Origin: Bacteroidia bacterium
GTDB lineage: Bacteria; Bacteroidota; Bacteroidia; Bacteroidales; F082
NCBI GenBank assembly: GCA_030537295.1
Contig: JAUNNU010000004.1
Coordinates: forward strand, 1-51,227
DNA length: 51,227 nt
Direction of reading: 5' to 3'
The first letter of the stretch is position 1. Each line of letters begins with the position of its first letter. Below the pieces are notes generated by a model that was not told the origin of the DNA, did not search any database, and saw only the letters and a program-made list of their open reading frames with translations. Both the position numbers and the translations under genes were made by a program. Below, piece after piece: positions 27,458 through 37,900 of this stretch.

Positions 27458-27579
27458 ATGTTTGCAGGGAGATTAGAGATTAAAAATTAGAAATCAGAGA
27501 TGCAACGTGCTAATAAACAACATGTTGCATCTAAAATAATTTTTTCAAAGAAAAATGTTTTTCGAATGAAAAAAATTAC

Positions 27580-27587
27580 TAATTTTG
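27580..27587 (+). promoter_or_regulatory. TAATTTTG -7 element (rpmH)
   Basis: It matches TAnnTTTG and lies 42 bases before the rpmH ATG. The -33 region is only T-rich. Confidence 0.6.
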
Positions 27588-27629
27588 CGCTCTGATTAAG
27601 AGGAATAATAAGAAAATAAAAATAAGACA

Positions 27630-27776
27630 ATGAAACGCACATTTCAACCATCGAACAGGAGACGCAAGAACAAACACGGTTTCAGAGAAAGAATGTCAAC
27701 AGCTAATGGCCGCAAGGTTTTGAAAGCCCGCCGCGCCAAAGGCAGAAAAAAACTCACAGTATCTGACGAGTATTGA
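27630..27776 (+). CDS. rpmH: Ribosomal protein bL34
   Basis: The 48-residue, very basic protein begins [18 protein letters not shown] and has [19 protein letters not shown], the diagnostic bL34 sequence. It ends KKLTVSDEY, typical of Bacteroidota. It belongs to the large ribosomal subunit. The usual rnpA/dnaA neighbours are not present. It is followed by a strong terminator. Confidence 0.97.
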   Translation: MKRTFQPSNRRRKNKHGFRERMSTANGRKVLKARRAKGRKKLTVSDEY

Positions 27777-27806
27777 TTCGGCGAAGCCGTACCTATAATT
27801 ATTTAA

Positions 27807-27850
27807 GGTTAAAAAAAAGAGGCAATCGGTATTGCCTCTTTTTTTTAACC
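27807..27850 (+). terminator. Strong bidirectional terminator after rpmH
   Basis: A perfect 20-bp stem (GGTT, eight A, GAGGCAAT) pairs around the loop CGGT with ATTGCCTC, eight T and AACC. It leaves only 13 bases before the next start at 27864. Confidence 0.95.
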
Positions 27851-27863
27851 AAAAGACAAAACG

Positions 27864-30152
27864 ATGAGAAACACGACAAAGAAACTACTGATGACACTGC
27901 TGGCCATCGCCATCAGCAACATTGTCTTTGCCGTCAACGACACCATAAAACTTAAAATATCGCCGGCAAAGTCTCCCCTTGGCGCAAATTTCATCACGGT
28001 GAACCAAGGCGAACCGAATATCAGATATATTTCAAAATACATAGCAATCCCGAAAGACGCCGACTTCAACATTTCGTTTCTCATCAAAGGAGAAAAAACA
28101 GCTGACAACACTTACATAGAACCGGCTCGAAAAATCGCGTCAGATTACGATTCAACTGACAATCAACCATTTGAAGATTCGCTGATATATTCAAAAGACG
28201 ATTTTTTCCCTTCAGAAATCATCAAAACCGAAAGAATCTCCATGCGCGACGCAGACCTCCTGCTGATTAGCGTCGCCGGCGAACAATATAATCCGGTGAA
28301 AAAGCAGGCCAAAATTTATGACGAAATAGAGATATGCATTTACGTCAAAGATAAGACCGACAGAGATTTCACCATTGAAAATGACAATCTGACAAAGATG
28401 CTGCAAGGCATCGTTGAGAATCCTGATTTCTTTGACAATGCAGAAACCACCGACCTTTCAGACAGGCGTGACGGATGTAACTATCTGATTGTCATTGCAG
28501 ACGAAGAATACAGGATTTGGGCTGACTCACTGAAGAATTTCCGCGAAGAGCAAGGCATAATAACAAAAATTATAACCATTGACGACATCGGTTACAACTG
28601 GCACGACACACTCAAGAAACGTTTCAAATACATTTGCGAGAACTGGCATCCGGCGCCGGAGGCCATACTCCTGATTGGTGACTACGACTTCGACCATCCG
28701 CGCGACGGAATCAGCACTTTTGTCGGGTTCGACCACCCTGAAGGCTCGGCATACGAGCCATATTTCTCTGACAACATGCTCGTTGATTTCGACGGCGACA
28801 ACATCTCCGACATCGTAATCGCCAGAATGCCCGCTTCCGATGCGGACGAAGCGAGACTGATGATTGAAAAAACCATCAATTACGAGCGACATCCGAGTGA
28901 CAACCCGTCATATTACAGCGGCCCGATAACGGCTATGGGCTACGACCAAAGCAGATGGTTCCAGCTTTGCACCGAGATTGTCGCCGGATACTGGGATTTG
29001 CATGGCAAACAATGCGTCCGCATCAATGCGATACATGAAGGCATCCCCGACTCCATCTGGTCAACGGCACAAAACACCGACTTGGTTTTAAATCAATTTG
29101 GTCCAGAAGGATCAGGGTATATACCGTCCACGATGTCGCATCTCACCGACTGGAGCGGCGACAACACGCAAATCACTGAAGCCGTGGAGACAGGCAGTTT
29201 CATGATTGTGCACCGCGACCACGGCACTTACGAGACATGGGGAGAACCTTATTTTTCAACGGGTTACATCAACGAACTCAACAATGAAGACCTGACATTT
29301 GTGGTTTCAGCGAATTGCCAGACGGGGCATTTCGGCTACGGAGGCGGTTACAGCGACTGTTTCGCCGAACGGTTTTTGAAGACAAGCAACGGAGCCGTGG
29401 CTGCAATTGCGGCTTCCGAACTTTCATATTCATTCGTCAACGACATATACGTCTGGGGACTTTTCGACTATCTTTATCCGGATTTCATGCCAGACTATGG
29501 TTCTCAAAACATTGACTTTCAATATCCTGCGTTTGCAAATCTTTACGGAAAACTGTTTCTGAAAAAATCATCGTTCCCGAACAACAGCAGTTACATTTCA
29601 ATAACAAACCGGCTTTTTCATTATTTCGGCGACGCTTATCTTCAACTCAATTCCGAATTTCCAGAAAATATCAGCATCAATCATCCTGCATCAATTCTGC
29701 CAGGACAAAGTCACATCACCATAGAGGCAGAAGACAACGCATGCATCGCTTTATCCATTGACAGTCAATTGATTGCAAAAGAAAAACCAGAAAATGGCAA
29801 AGTGACATTGCATTTCATGCCTCAATACGAAGGCACAAAAATAAAGGTTGTCGCGACCAAGCAGAATCATTTCAGGCATGAAAGTTTCGTGGCCGTCACC
29901 AACAACATCGGAATTGATGAAAACCATGAAACGTCATTTGAAATTTTCCCAAATCCCAGCAAGGGAAAAATCACAATTAACGGGATAAAAATCGACAACG
30001 TTAAGATTTACAACATTTTAGGCAAAGAGGTCAAATATATTGAATCTTTAGATTCCGAAAAGGTGGAAATTGACGTCAGCGATTTGGATGACGGAATTTA
30101 TCTTGTTTTGGTGAACAATCAGATTTCGAAGAAGATTCAAAAAACAGAATAA
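27864..30152 (+). CDS. C25 (gingipain-like) peptidase with T9SS sorting domain
   Basis: The 762-residue protein has a signal peptide (MRNTTKKLLMTLLAIAISN), a prodomain-like region, and a C25 caspase-fold domain. Likely catalytic residues are His453 in HRDHG and Cys485 in SANCQTG, with DCFAERFLKTSNGAVAAI downstream as in gingipains. The last 80 residues are a type A T9SS sorting domain (FEIFPNPSKGKI to GIYLVLVN). So it should be exported and attached outside by the machinery encoded next door. No promoter is clear between the rpmH terminator and the ATG, so expression may depend on read-through. Confidence 0.88.
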   Translation: MRNTTKKLLMTLLAIAISNIVFAVNDTIKLKISPAKSPLGANFITVNQGEPNIRYISKYIAIPKDADFNISFLIKGEKTADNTYIEPARKIASDYDSTDNQPFEDSLIYSKDDFFPSEIIKTERISMRDADLLLISVAGEQYNPVKKQAKIYDEIEICIYVKDKTDRDFTIENDNLTKMLQGIVENPDFFDNAETTDLSDRRDGCNYLIVIADEEYRIWADSLKNFREEQGIITKIITIDDIGYNWHDTLKKRFKYICENWHPAPEAILLIGDYDFDHPRDGISTFVGFDHPEGSAYEPYFSDNMLVDFDGDNISDIVIARMPASDADEARLMIEKTINYERHPSDNPSYYSGPITAMGYDQSRWFQLCTEIVAGYWDLHGKQCVRINAIHEGIPDSIWSTAQNTDLVLNQFGPEGSGYIPSTMSHLTDWSGDNTQITEAVETGSFMIVHRDHGTYETWGEPYFSTGYINELNNEDLTFVVSANCQTGHFGYGGGYSDCFAERFLKTSNGAVAAIAASELSYSFVNDIYVWGLFDYLYPDFMPDYGSQNIDFQYPAFANLYGKLFLKKSSFPNNSSYISITNRLFHYFGDAYLQLNSEFPENISINHPASILPGQSHITIEAEDNACIALSIDSQLIAKEKPENGKVTLHFMPQYEGTKIKVVATKQNHFRHESFVAVTNNIGIDENHETSFEIFPNPSKGKITINGIKIDNVKIYNILGKEVKYIESLDSEKVEIDVSDLDDGIYLVLVNNQISKKIQKTE

Positions 30153-30187
30153 AAAACGCGCCGTTGCAAGCAACGGCGCGAAAAAAA
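30151..30187 (-). terminator. Terminator of porV
   Basis: CGCGCCGTTG (30157-30166) and CAACGGCGCG (30171-30180) form a perfect 10-bp stem with a 4-base loop, followed on the minus strand by T residues (30156-30151). The tail overlaps the stop of the convergent protease gene. Confidence 0.9.
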
Positions 30188-30208
30188 TGTAAAACATTAA
30201 AAAACCTC

Positions 30209-31471
30209 TTAATTTCTTTCTTTTGTTCTCTCAAGCTTTGTGCTGTCTTTCTTCCACTTGTTGATGTTGAACACCAAGTCGAAGCGCAAGGTGTTTTCCA
30301 ACGGGTTCACGCCTGAATTTGAGGTGTTGTTGACAGGGACGAGGTATGAAATATCAAGTTCGAAGATGTTGTAACGGATGCCGGCACCGAATGTGAGATA
30401 ACGGCGGTTACCTTTTGTCTTGTCCTCATGGAAGAAACCTGCGCGTGCCGAGAACACCTTGTCATACCAATATTCGACACCGATTCCGATTGTAAATTCC
30501 CTAAGTTCCTCCGAGAAGCCATCTGGTGCATCGTAGAATGACTGGAAGATACCTGTTACCATTGACACATCGTTATCTTTACCTTTGTAAATCACCGGCT
30601 TGCCATCGACACCGATAGAGTCTCTGCCGTCAGCTGTTTTGTAATAGATAGGCGGGGTCGGGACGAGAAGTTTGTTGAGGTCGATAGACACAGCCACCTC
30701 ATTATAATCATCAAGATGCATATTCATTGTCGCACCCAAACGAAGGTTTGTCGGGATGAAGTCTTTCTTCGTGTTCGCGTCGCTGTAAGCCATCTTGCTG
30801 CCGATGTTGGTGATTGCAACGCCCCAGTTGAAATCAGCGGCCATGTTTCTGAACCAGTTCACCGGTCTCTGATAATATACGCCGAGGTCGGCGGCGACTG
30901 AATAAGCCGGTTTTGAATAGTTCACGATGCCTTGCGTGAGGTCGGAATAGATGAAACGGGCGGCAATTGCGCCGGAGATGTAGTCACCGAGTTTTCTCGA
31001 ATAGCAGGCGTCAATTGCAAATTCGTTAGGTGAGTATGTTCCGAGAGAATGGTTGTCTTCATCAGTGAAATTAATGTCACCGAGGCTGAAATAACGCAGT
31101 GACATTGCGACTGTTGACATCGGGCTGACACGTTTTGCGACACCGAGATAGGCGATGTTCATGTCGGAAACCAATTTTCTCAACCACGGGCTGTACGCCA
31201 AACCGACGCTGAAATCATCTTCCAAAAATGCGTATTTACCTGCATTCCAATACATTGAATAGACATCAGGAGACGTGGAGACACCGACATCACCCATACC
31301 GGCGGCACGGGCGTCAGGTGCGATAATCATAAACGGAACTGCTGTTGAAATCACATTGCCGGTCTGTCCAATGCGACCCTGTACTTCTCCACTGTTACCA
31401 CCTTGTGCATTGGCAGCAAAACCCGCCACAACAAGGCAAAGAAGGACTAAAAAAGACTTAATTCTTGTCAT
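30209..31471 (-). CDS. porV: Type IX secretion outer-membrane protein PorV
   Basis: The 420-residue protein has a signal peptide ending in NAQ and an outer-membrane beta-barrel of the FadL-like PorV/PorQ group. The N-terminal IIAPDARAAGMGDVGVSTSP and MYWNAGKYAF are strong PorV signatures. PorV carries substrates from the translocon to the PorU sortase in the attachment complex. It is downstream of two porU-like genes with 122 bases between, including its own -7 element. Confidence 0.93.
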   Translation of the reverse strand: MTRIKSFLVLLCLVVAGFAANAQGGNSGEVQGRIGQTGNVISTAVPFMIIAPDARAAGMGDVGVSTSPDVYSMYWNAGKYAFLEDDFSVGLAYSPWLRKLVSDMNIAYLGVAKRVSPMSTVAMSLRYFSLGDINFTDEDNHSLGTYSPNEFAIDACYSRKLGDYISGAIAARFIYSDLTQGIVNYSKPAYSVAADLGVYYQRPVNWFRNMAADFNWGVAITNIGSKMAYSDANTKKDFIPTNLRLGATMNMHLDDYNEVAVSIDLNKLLVPTPPIYYKTADGRDSIGVDGKPVIYKGKDNDVSMVTGIFQSFYDAPDGFSEELREFTIGIGVEYWYDKVFSARAGFFHEDKTKGNRRYLTFGAGIRYNIFELDISYLVPVNNTSNSGVNPLENTLRFDLVFNINKWKKDSTKLERTKERN

Positions 31472-31508
31472 ATTTTAAATTCAATTTAATTTCTTTTAAA
31501 AAACGCTG

Positions 31509-31516
31509 CAAAAATA
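31509..31516 (-). promoter_or_regulatory. TATTTTTG -7 element (porV)
   Basis: It matches TAnnTTTG on the minus strand, 37 bases before the porV start. Confidence 0.55.
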
Positions 31517-31593
31517 AACAAATTTTTCAATATATGCAGCATTAACTTTCACTAAACGAAAGACATTTCAAATTATTGTATGGATTTTATTTT

Positions 31594-34500
31594 TTATCGT
31601 GTTATTATCATTTTCTGATTCGTGGAATAGACATCGCCGTCAATATCTTTCACAAAGACGTTGTAAACATACACTCCAGAGATGAGCTTGCGTCCGTAAA
31701 AATCGGTGCCATCCCACTCCACCTCGTTACAATCGCTTGTCAAGTTATTGTATTGCAATTCATTAACGAGTCTTCCAGATATGTCGTAAATTTTTATTGT
31801 CATGTCGAACGCCACACCATGCTTGTCGCATCTGAACGAGAAGCTTGTCTTGTCGCTGAAAGGATTCGGCGTATTCACGACATTCGCCAACGACATAAAA
31901 TCGTTATTTCCATAAACGTTTACAATGATGGACTCTGTATTGTTGTTATCGTGTGTGTCCCAGGCACTTATGATGAATTCATGAGTTCCTGATTTCAAAT
32001 CTTTGAAATCGATTTTCAGCGTTCCCTTTGTAAAGTCATCGATTGCGGTTTCAAACCTGCCATTGGCATTTTCAATTATGCTTTCACCTTTGAAAACATG
32101 CGTCAAGGTGACATTTCTGCCAATCACGTTGTTGTAATGATAAATGCCTTGCGGATCGCTGATGGTTGCCGAAAGCGTGCCGTCGCAGAAGACCGGGGTT
32201 TCATCTGGCACAACTCCATTCCAAAGCAATTGAATATCAGGACCTTCGTTATCTGTCGCAACATCCGCCACGCCGTCAATCTTAATATTTTTAAAACATC
32301 CGTTCGCATCGACCATCTGAATGGTATCAACGGCATAAAGACTCAGACGCGCCTTGCCTTTTTGCAGGTTTACATCTTTCGGAACTTTGTAAGTTATTGA
32401 AAATACGCCATTTTCAACCGATGCTCTGCCTTCGAACAGGACATCAACATGACATGTGAAAGTATGGACATTGCCCTCGAAGCCGTAATTATTCAAGGTT
32501 GAATATTGCGATTTGTTGTCGAACATCTTCACATTCACATAGCCATTGAACGTTGTATCGACATCACCTTTGATGTCAGCGACATATCCGCATACCGTCA
32601 CCGTCCCCATCGCCCCGATGATATGGTCTTTATTGACTTCGCGTCCGTCAATGGAAGTTATCCTGATGTCTTTCAACGGATAAGCGAGTTTCAGAGCCGG
32701 GTCGCCGAAGAACACGTAAGACACATAATTTGAGGTATTTGCCGAGTTGTCTTTTTTCGTTTCCATTATGATTTCGCCCAACGTCCTTGACCGCGGTCTG
32801 TCGGCCATGAAAGCGTTTCTGTAGAGATTTTTCATAATGGTGAGGTTTTCCGGTGCGTGCGTCGGGCGTGTGGACGTGTACATCGCTATCGCGCCGCCTT
32901 CATTCATCTTGAAGAGTCTTTCGCCGGCCGAGACAAACGTCGGGTCATCGAATGCGCTGAACTCACAAGTGCCCGTCGTCACAAACGGGAGCCGGTCATA
33001 ATTGTCGAGATTGATTATGTTATCTGTCTTAAAGAGATTCGATTTGCTGAGGCCTTTCACGCCGCCGTGACCCAAATACGTCATCATCAACGCACCTTGC
33101 GTGAACTTACTCATAATTTCAGCAGTTGCTTCCGGCGCGCAATAAGAGCCGTCGGAATTCTGCTTGCGGACGTACGCATCCGCATAAATCTTTGATACAT
33201 TTATCGAAGGCTGCACGGTATCAACGATTTTTTCAAGTGCGTCACAGCCCTTCGAATATGTCGTCCTCTCGTTATCCGCAATGAGAACCAAGTCGTTACG
33301 CCAGCTTTTCATTGACCTTGAAGCGTCGATGTAACGACGAATCTTATCAACCGCTGTTTCAGCTTCAGCGACGTCAAGAACCGGGATCCTGCCGACACCG
33401 AGATCGACCTTTCCGGCGAGCTGTTCGCCTTCGTTGTTATCCATAAGTCCGTAATAATCATCAGAGACGTATGCATTAAGCTGATATACAACATTTTCCG
33501 CTTCGTATGGCGGCACGAAATTATTTGAATAACCGAGGACATTCTTGTAATCGCAGCTGCCTCTTCCGAGTAGCAGCACATATTTCAGACCTTCAGAACG
33601 CTCGTAAACCATTCTGATAAAATTGCGAATGCCTGTAATATCAAGGCTTCCCGAAGAGAACTCATTGTAAATGTCATCAACGTATGCGATGTAAGTCACC
33701 ATGTTGTCGGCATCTTCGTGAATGGTCTTTATCTCCTCCGCCTGTTTCTCAAAAACTCGGTCGGTGACAATCAGCATCTCCGCATAATCCGCATCCGAAT
33801 GTCCATGAAGATTCTGATTTTCAATTCTTTTGCATGAATTGACTTTTTGAAAATCATCATGGCCTGCAAGGACATACGATTTCATTCCATTGCTCGCCAT
33901 ATACTGGATCGTATTATTAATTAATGTATAATTGAGATTTTCCGGCGAGAGCGGATCCGTCACATCAAGGAAAAGCATGTCATCTGATGAGTTTTCAATT
34001 TTCAAAAGATTTGCGGTCGTGTGTCCAGCATCGTCAGCAATAGTGAAGTTGAGTTGCTCATTTTCGTAACGCAATCTGCGCCAGACATTTACGTCAATAA
34101 AATCGAGACCGACCATTGTAGAAGCGTTTTCTGCAATCACTTCGACAGAAGCGTCAACATTTTCGCCGCTGACCAAGAAGTTCGTCTCTTTCAGCAATTC
34201 CCTGCCAAAATAATAATCCCCTACTTTATTAACGGAAATGTCATCCATGACAGGCTCACCATTTACCGCCAAACGCACCTTAAAATTCTCACTCGACGAC
34301 GCACCGATGAAACCAAACCTCACAAAACCATTTTTGCCGGCAACAGCATTTTTAAACACGAACGGAAAATTCATCACTTTCTGGGTCTGTCCAGAAATCG
34401 TCTCGCCATACCACTTACGCCCCATCTTGAAATGATTATCCATGTCAATTTCATGGTGTTGACGGTCACAGAAAGCCGTCACCTCATTGAAAGCGTCGCC

Positions 34501-34989
34501 TTCAGCCTGCTGTCCATTCGCAATTCTTTTCCCAAACTGTTGATTATCAATCTTTAAAAAATAATACATTGTGTCAGTATAATAATTTATCTGATGGCAG
34601 AATTTACCGTCTTTAAAATTCCATACGACAGGACTTTGCCCATAAAAAACGATTTCATCGCTTTGGTTGAAAACGCCGTCTTCCTCACCTTTCACAAAAA
34701 TCGCCATTTCCGTAAGGTCGTCATAATTTTCGGTTGAATTATTTTCAGGAAGCATTCCTGCAACATTTCCGAACAGACTGATTTTCTTAGGATTAAGCGT
34801 CGCAGGATTGATTCCCCAAGAAACCAAATCATCGTAAGTGATTTGATAAACCGCATCAGAAACGACACCTATTTTATATACAGTGCCATCAGCGAGGACC
34901 GACTTTTCGGAGTATCTTTGCGCTGACGCAATGTTGAAAGCAAGAATCAACGCACTGACTAATAATATTTTACGTAAACAATATTTCAT
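31594..34989 (-). CDS. porU: PorU-like T9SS sortase, second copy
   Basis: The 1131-residue protein has a signal peptide (MKYCLRKILLVSALILAF), a PorU N-terminal region (YQITYDDLVSWGINPATL, YDDLTEMAIFVKGEEDG), and a C25 domain. His641 in LGHGG and Cys675 in GTCEFSAFDD form the likely dyad. The C terminus (TPNPFSDKTSFSF, SGVYVYNVFV) is a sorting-type beta domain. PorU removes sorting domains and attaches cargo to lipid at the cell surface. Its start overlaps the stop of the first copy by 4 bases. The two copies are quite different in sequence, so the duplication is old. Confidence 0.85.
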   Translation of the reverse strand: MKYCLRKILLVSALILAFNIASAQRYSEKSVLADGTVYKIGVVSDAVYQITYDDLVSWGINPATLNPKKISLFGNVAGMLPENNSTENYDDLTEMAIFVKGEEDGVFNQSDEIVFYGQSPVVWNFKDGKFCHQINYYTDTMYYFLKIDNQQFGKRIANGQQAEGDAFNEVTAFCDRQHHEIDMDNHFKMGRKWYGETISGQTQKVMNFPFVFKNAVAGKNGFVRFGFIGASSSENFKVRLAVNGEPVMDDISVNKVGDYYFGRELLKETNFLVSGENVDASVEVIAENASTMVGLDFIDVNVWRRLRYENEQLNFTIADDAGHTTANLLKIENSSDDMLFLDVTDPLSPENLNYTLINNTIQYMASNGMKSYVLAGHDDFQKVNSCKRIENQNLHGHSDADYAEMLIVTDRVFEKQAEEIKTIHEDADNMVTYIAYVDDIYNEFSSGSLDITGIRNFIRMVYERSEGLKYVLLLGRGSCDYKNVLGYSNNFVPPYEAENVVYQLNAYVSDDYYGLMDNNEGEQLAGKVDLGVGRIPVLDVAEAETAVDKIRRYIDASRSMKSWRNDLVLIADNERTTYSKGCDALEKIVDTVQPSINVSKIYADAYVRKQNSDGSYCAPEATAEIMSKFTQGALMMTYLGHGGVKGLSKSNLFKTDNIINLDNYDRLPFVTTGTCEFSAFDDPTFVSAGERLFKMNEGGAIAMYTSTRPTHAPENLTIMKNLYRNAFMADRPRSRTLGEIIMETKKDNSANTSNYVSYVFFGDPALKLAYPLKDIRITSIDGREVNKDHIIGAMGTVTVCGYVADIKGDVDTTFNGYVNVKMFDNKSQYSTLNNYGFEGNVHTFTCHVDVLFEGRASVENGVFSITYKVPKDVNLQKGKARLSLYAVDTIQMVDANGCFKNIKIDGVADVATDNEGPDIQLLWNGVVPDETPVFCDGTLSATISDPQGIYHYNNVIGRNVTLTHVFKGESIIENANGRFETAIDDFTKGTLKIDFKDLKSGTHEFIISAWDTHDNNNTESIIVNVYGNNDFMSLANVVNTPNPFSDKTSFSFRCDKHGVAFDMTIKIYDISGRLVNELQYNNLTSDCNEVEWDGTDFYGRKLISGVYVYNVFVKDIDGDVYSTNQKMIITR

Positions 34990-37900
34990 CTTGCAATAAC
35001 GAGTTTTGAATATCCCGAAGCTTTTTCGTTTTCGCTATTGGATATTGTGACATTATAGACATAAATCCCTGATGGCAGCGGGCTTCCGTTGTCGTTGGTT
35101 CCGTTCCACACGATCGGTTCAATGCGCATAGAGTTTCCGTAGCGGTATTCCTCGATTGTCCTGACGAGTTGTCCGCTCACATTGAAGATTCTCACCAGCA
35201 CTTTGATTTCGCCGCTTTGGTTGTGGTCGAACATGATACGTGTCTCATCCGACATCGGGTTGGGGACATTAACGAGATTTTCGAGTGCGAAAGCATTGCT
35301 TTTCACTACTTTGAAATTCACCGTGACCGTTGTGGAGTTGTTGAAGATGTCCCAGACACGGAGGCGGAGGCTGTGTTCGCCTTCATTCAGATTGTAAAGC
35401 CGGTATGAAAGTTCGCCGAACTCATTGAGTTGCAACGGAGATTCGTAATAATTATTCAGGTTGTACGACTTGCTTGTCGCTCCCGACAGCACCGCCATGA
35501 TGTCATGTCCGATGCCCGCACCCGTGGTGTTGATTCCGGCGAGGTCACGGATTTTAGCGACTATCAACGGATTTTCGTTTGTTATCCCGCCGTCAACGAA
35601 AAGTGTATCGTCGATATACGCATAGACTTCCGGCCCGACGGTGTCGGGCTTTACCGTTTCATCATAGCCGCCGACAACAACATCTGCGAAAGAGCCGTTC
35701 GCATCGGTTTGATAATCAGTGGCGTACAAGCTAACCAGGCCTTTTCCGTAATCATATCTGATATCTTTAGGCACAGTGAAACCGACTTTGAAAATTCCGT
35801 TTTCCACTTTAGTCTTTCCATTGAAAATCATGCTGTTACGCACTTTAAAAGGTGCAGGTTCAAAGCCATGGTCGCCTTTTGTGTAAATAGTGTTTTCCTT
35901 ATCGTATGCCGAGACATAAACGACACCATTGAAATCGTTCATTACGCAGCCGAAATTGTCTCTCACCTCACCTTCCAACTCAATGTAACTCAACGCCTTA
36001 AGCGTATCTATAGATCCTTCATGCACATCAGTTCCGTTGAGTTTTGTAATGACCACATTGTTTTTTGGGTAAGCGATTCTCAAGGCCGGGTCTCCGAACA
36101 AGGCATAAACCTTTGTATTCTTTGTCGCATCTTGTTTTGCATCTTTAAAGACATCGCCAACGCATTGATATTCACCGTCATACATCTTAAAAACGCTGCG
36201 GAAGAAACGTTTGACGAGTTTCATGCTGGCAGGACCTTGTGTCGTCCTTGCTGTCGTAATCATGTTTATCGCGCCTCCTTTCGGATTAAGGAACACGTAT
36301 TCTCCTGCTGATGTCCTCGTATGGTCATCGAAGCGGCTGAATTCGCATGTAGCGGTGAGGAACACCGGAAGCATCGGGATGTTCTGCCACGACTTGATGT
36401 CTTCGTTTGTGAGGATTCGTTCTTCTGCGAGTCCGACTTCACCGCCGTGACCGGTGTAGAAAAACAGCAACGTCCCGTTTTCCACTCTGTTGGTTATCGC
36501 CTCGTTAGCCTCCGGACAACGTTGTCCGCTCGCCGTTGCAATCTGGTTATATGCGTCGAGATAGATTTTGTCAACTACCATGTCTCCGCCCCATCCTTCG
36601 ATGGAGTCAGCAACGGACTCGGCATTTTTCAAGAAAGAGCCGCCGTCTTTTTCGTCATCGCAGACTAACGTCACCACATTTCTCCATTTGTTCATTGATT
36701 TCTCGTTGCGAGCGATAAATTCCTCTATCTTGTCAAGCATAGCGGTGGCCTGCTCTTCCGTGGAGACCGGCATTCTCCCGATAGGGAGATCAATTATTGA
36801 GCCGTTTTCCATCACGCCTTCATCAGGCCCGAAACATACGAAAAAGTCATCTGTCACAATGCATTCTGTAATCGAGCATGAAGCCACTGACTCATACGAC
36901 GGGATAAGGCAGACCTCCGCATTTTTGTAGGCGTATGAAGCGTCACCGAAAAGCAGCACATACTTCAGTTTGTTGTCGCCATCACCCTTTTCATAAAGCA
37001 TCTTGATGAAATTGCGGATGCCGGCGATGTCCAACGCTCCGCATGAGAACTCGTTGTAGATCTGTTGAGGCTCGACTATTTCTATTTTCAGGTCATCAAG
37101 ACTGGAATGTATTTCTTTCAGGCGTTTTGCGTGAGGAACGAACTTCGGATGCGCAATTATCAGATAATCAACATCTTTCATTGCATGAAGATTTTGGTTC
37201 TTCACGATTTCAACGAATGTGGTCTTTTCAAAGGAGTTCCCGTTGAAAGCAACGAACTCGTTGTTCATGTCGCCTTTCGCGGTGAAAGAGAGTTTCGACG
37301 CATTGAATATTGCATCCATTTTCTTAGGTTCCACGGGATTTTTCACATCCCACACCTGCGTTGACGATGTCGCATTTGAAAGTTGAAATTCATATACTTT
37401 CGACACATCGTCGCATTCCGGATTACGGAACGCCATCACGTCATCCGACATGTTGAGTTTTCTCCACGCATTCATCTCTATATAATCGAGCCAACCCACT
37501 GAAGATGAGCCGCTTCTGCTGAAAGTGACCGTCATCTCAAGATTGTCGGATTTCGGCTCGAATGACTTCACGTATGTCGAAGCGGTTTTTGCGTAAACAT
37601 ACTGTGTGCTGCCCATAGCGTTGAGCGAGAGGTTAGCGACAATGTCTCCGCCGACGACGTATTTGAATGATACGGGGGCTGGGTTTCTCGTTGCGATTTC
37701 CGAGCGCATCTTTGCCTTGCGGTCTTTCACAACATTTTTAAAATCAAAAGGATACGTCCTTGAAAGTGTGATGTCGAACTTGTCAAAATACCAAGTCGCA
37801 CCCATATTGTTGACGTTGACCTCATCGATTTCGTGCAGCTGTCCGTCAAGGAACACACTGACTGTTTCCGTCGAGCCGGATTGTTTCTGTTCCGTTTCAA

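Noticed and set aside
35430-36311. A 293-codon plus-strand reading frame opposite porU
   Set aside because: It is antisense to an intact PorU-like gene, has no promoter or domain, and reflects codon bias of the real strand.
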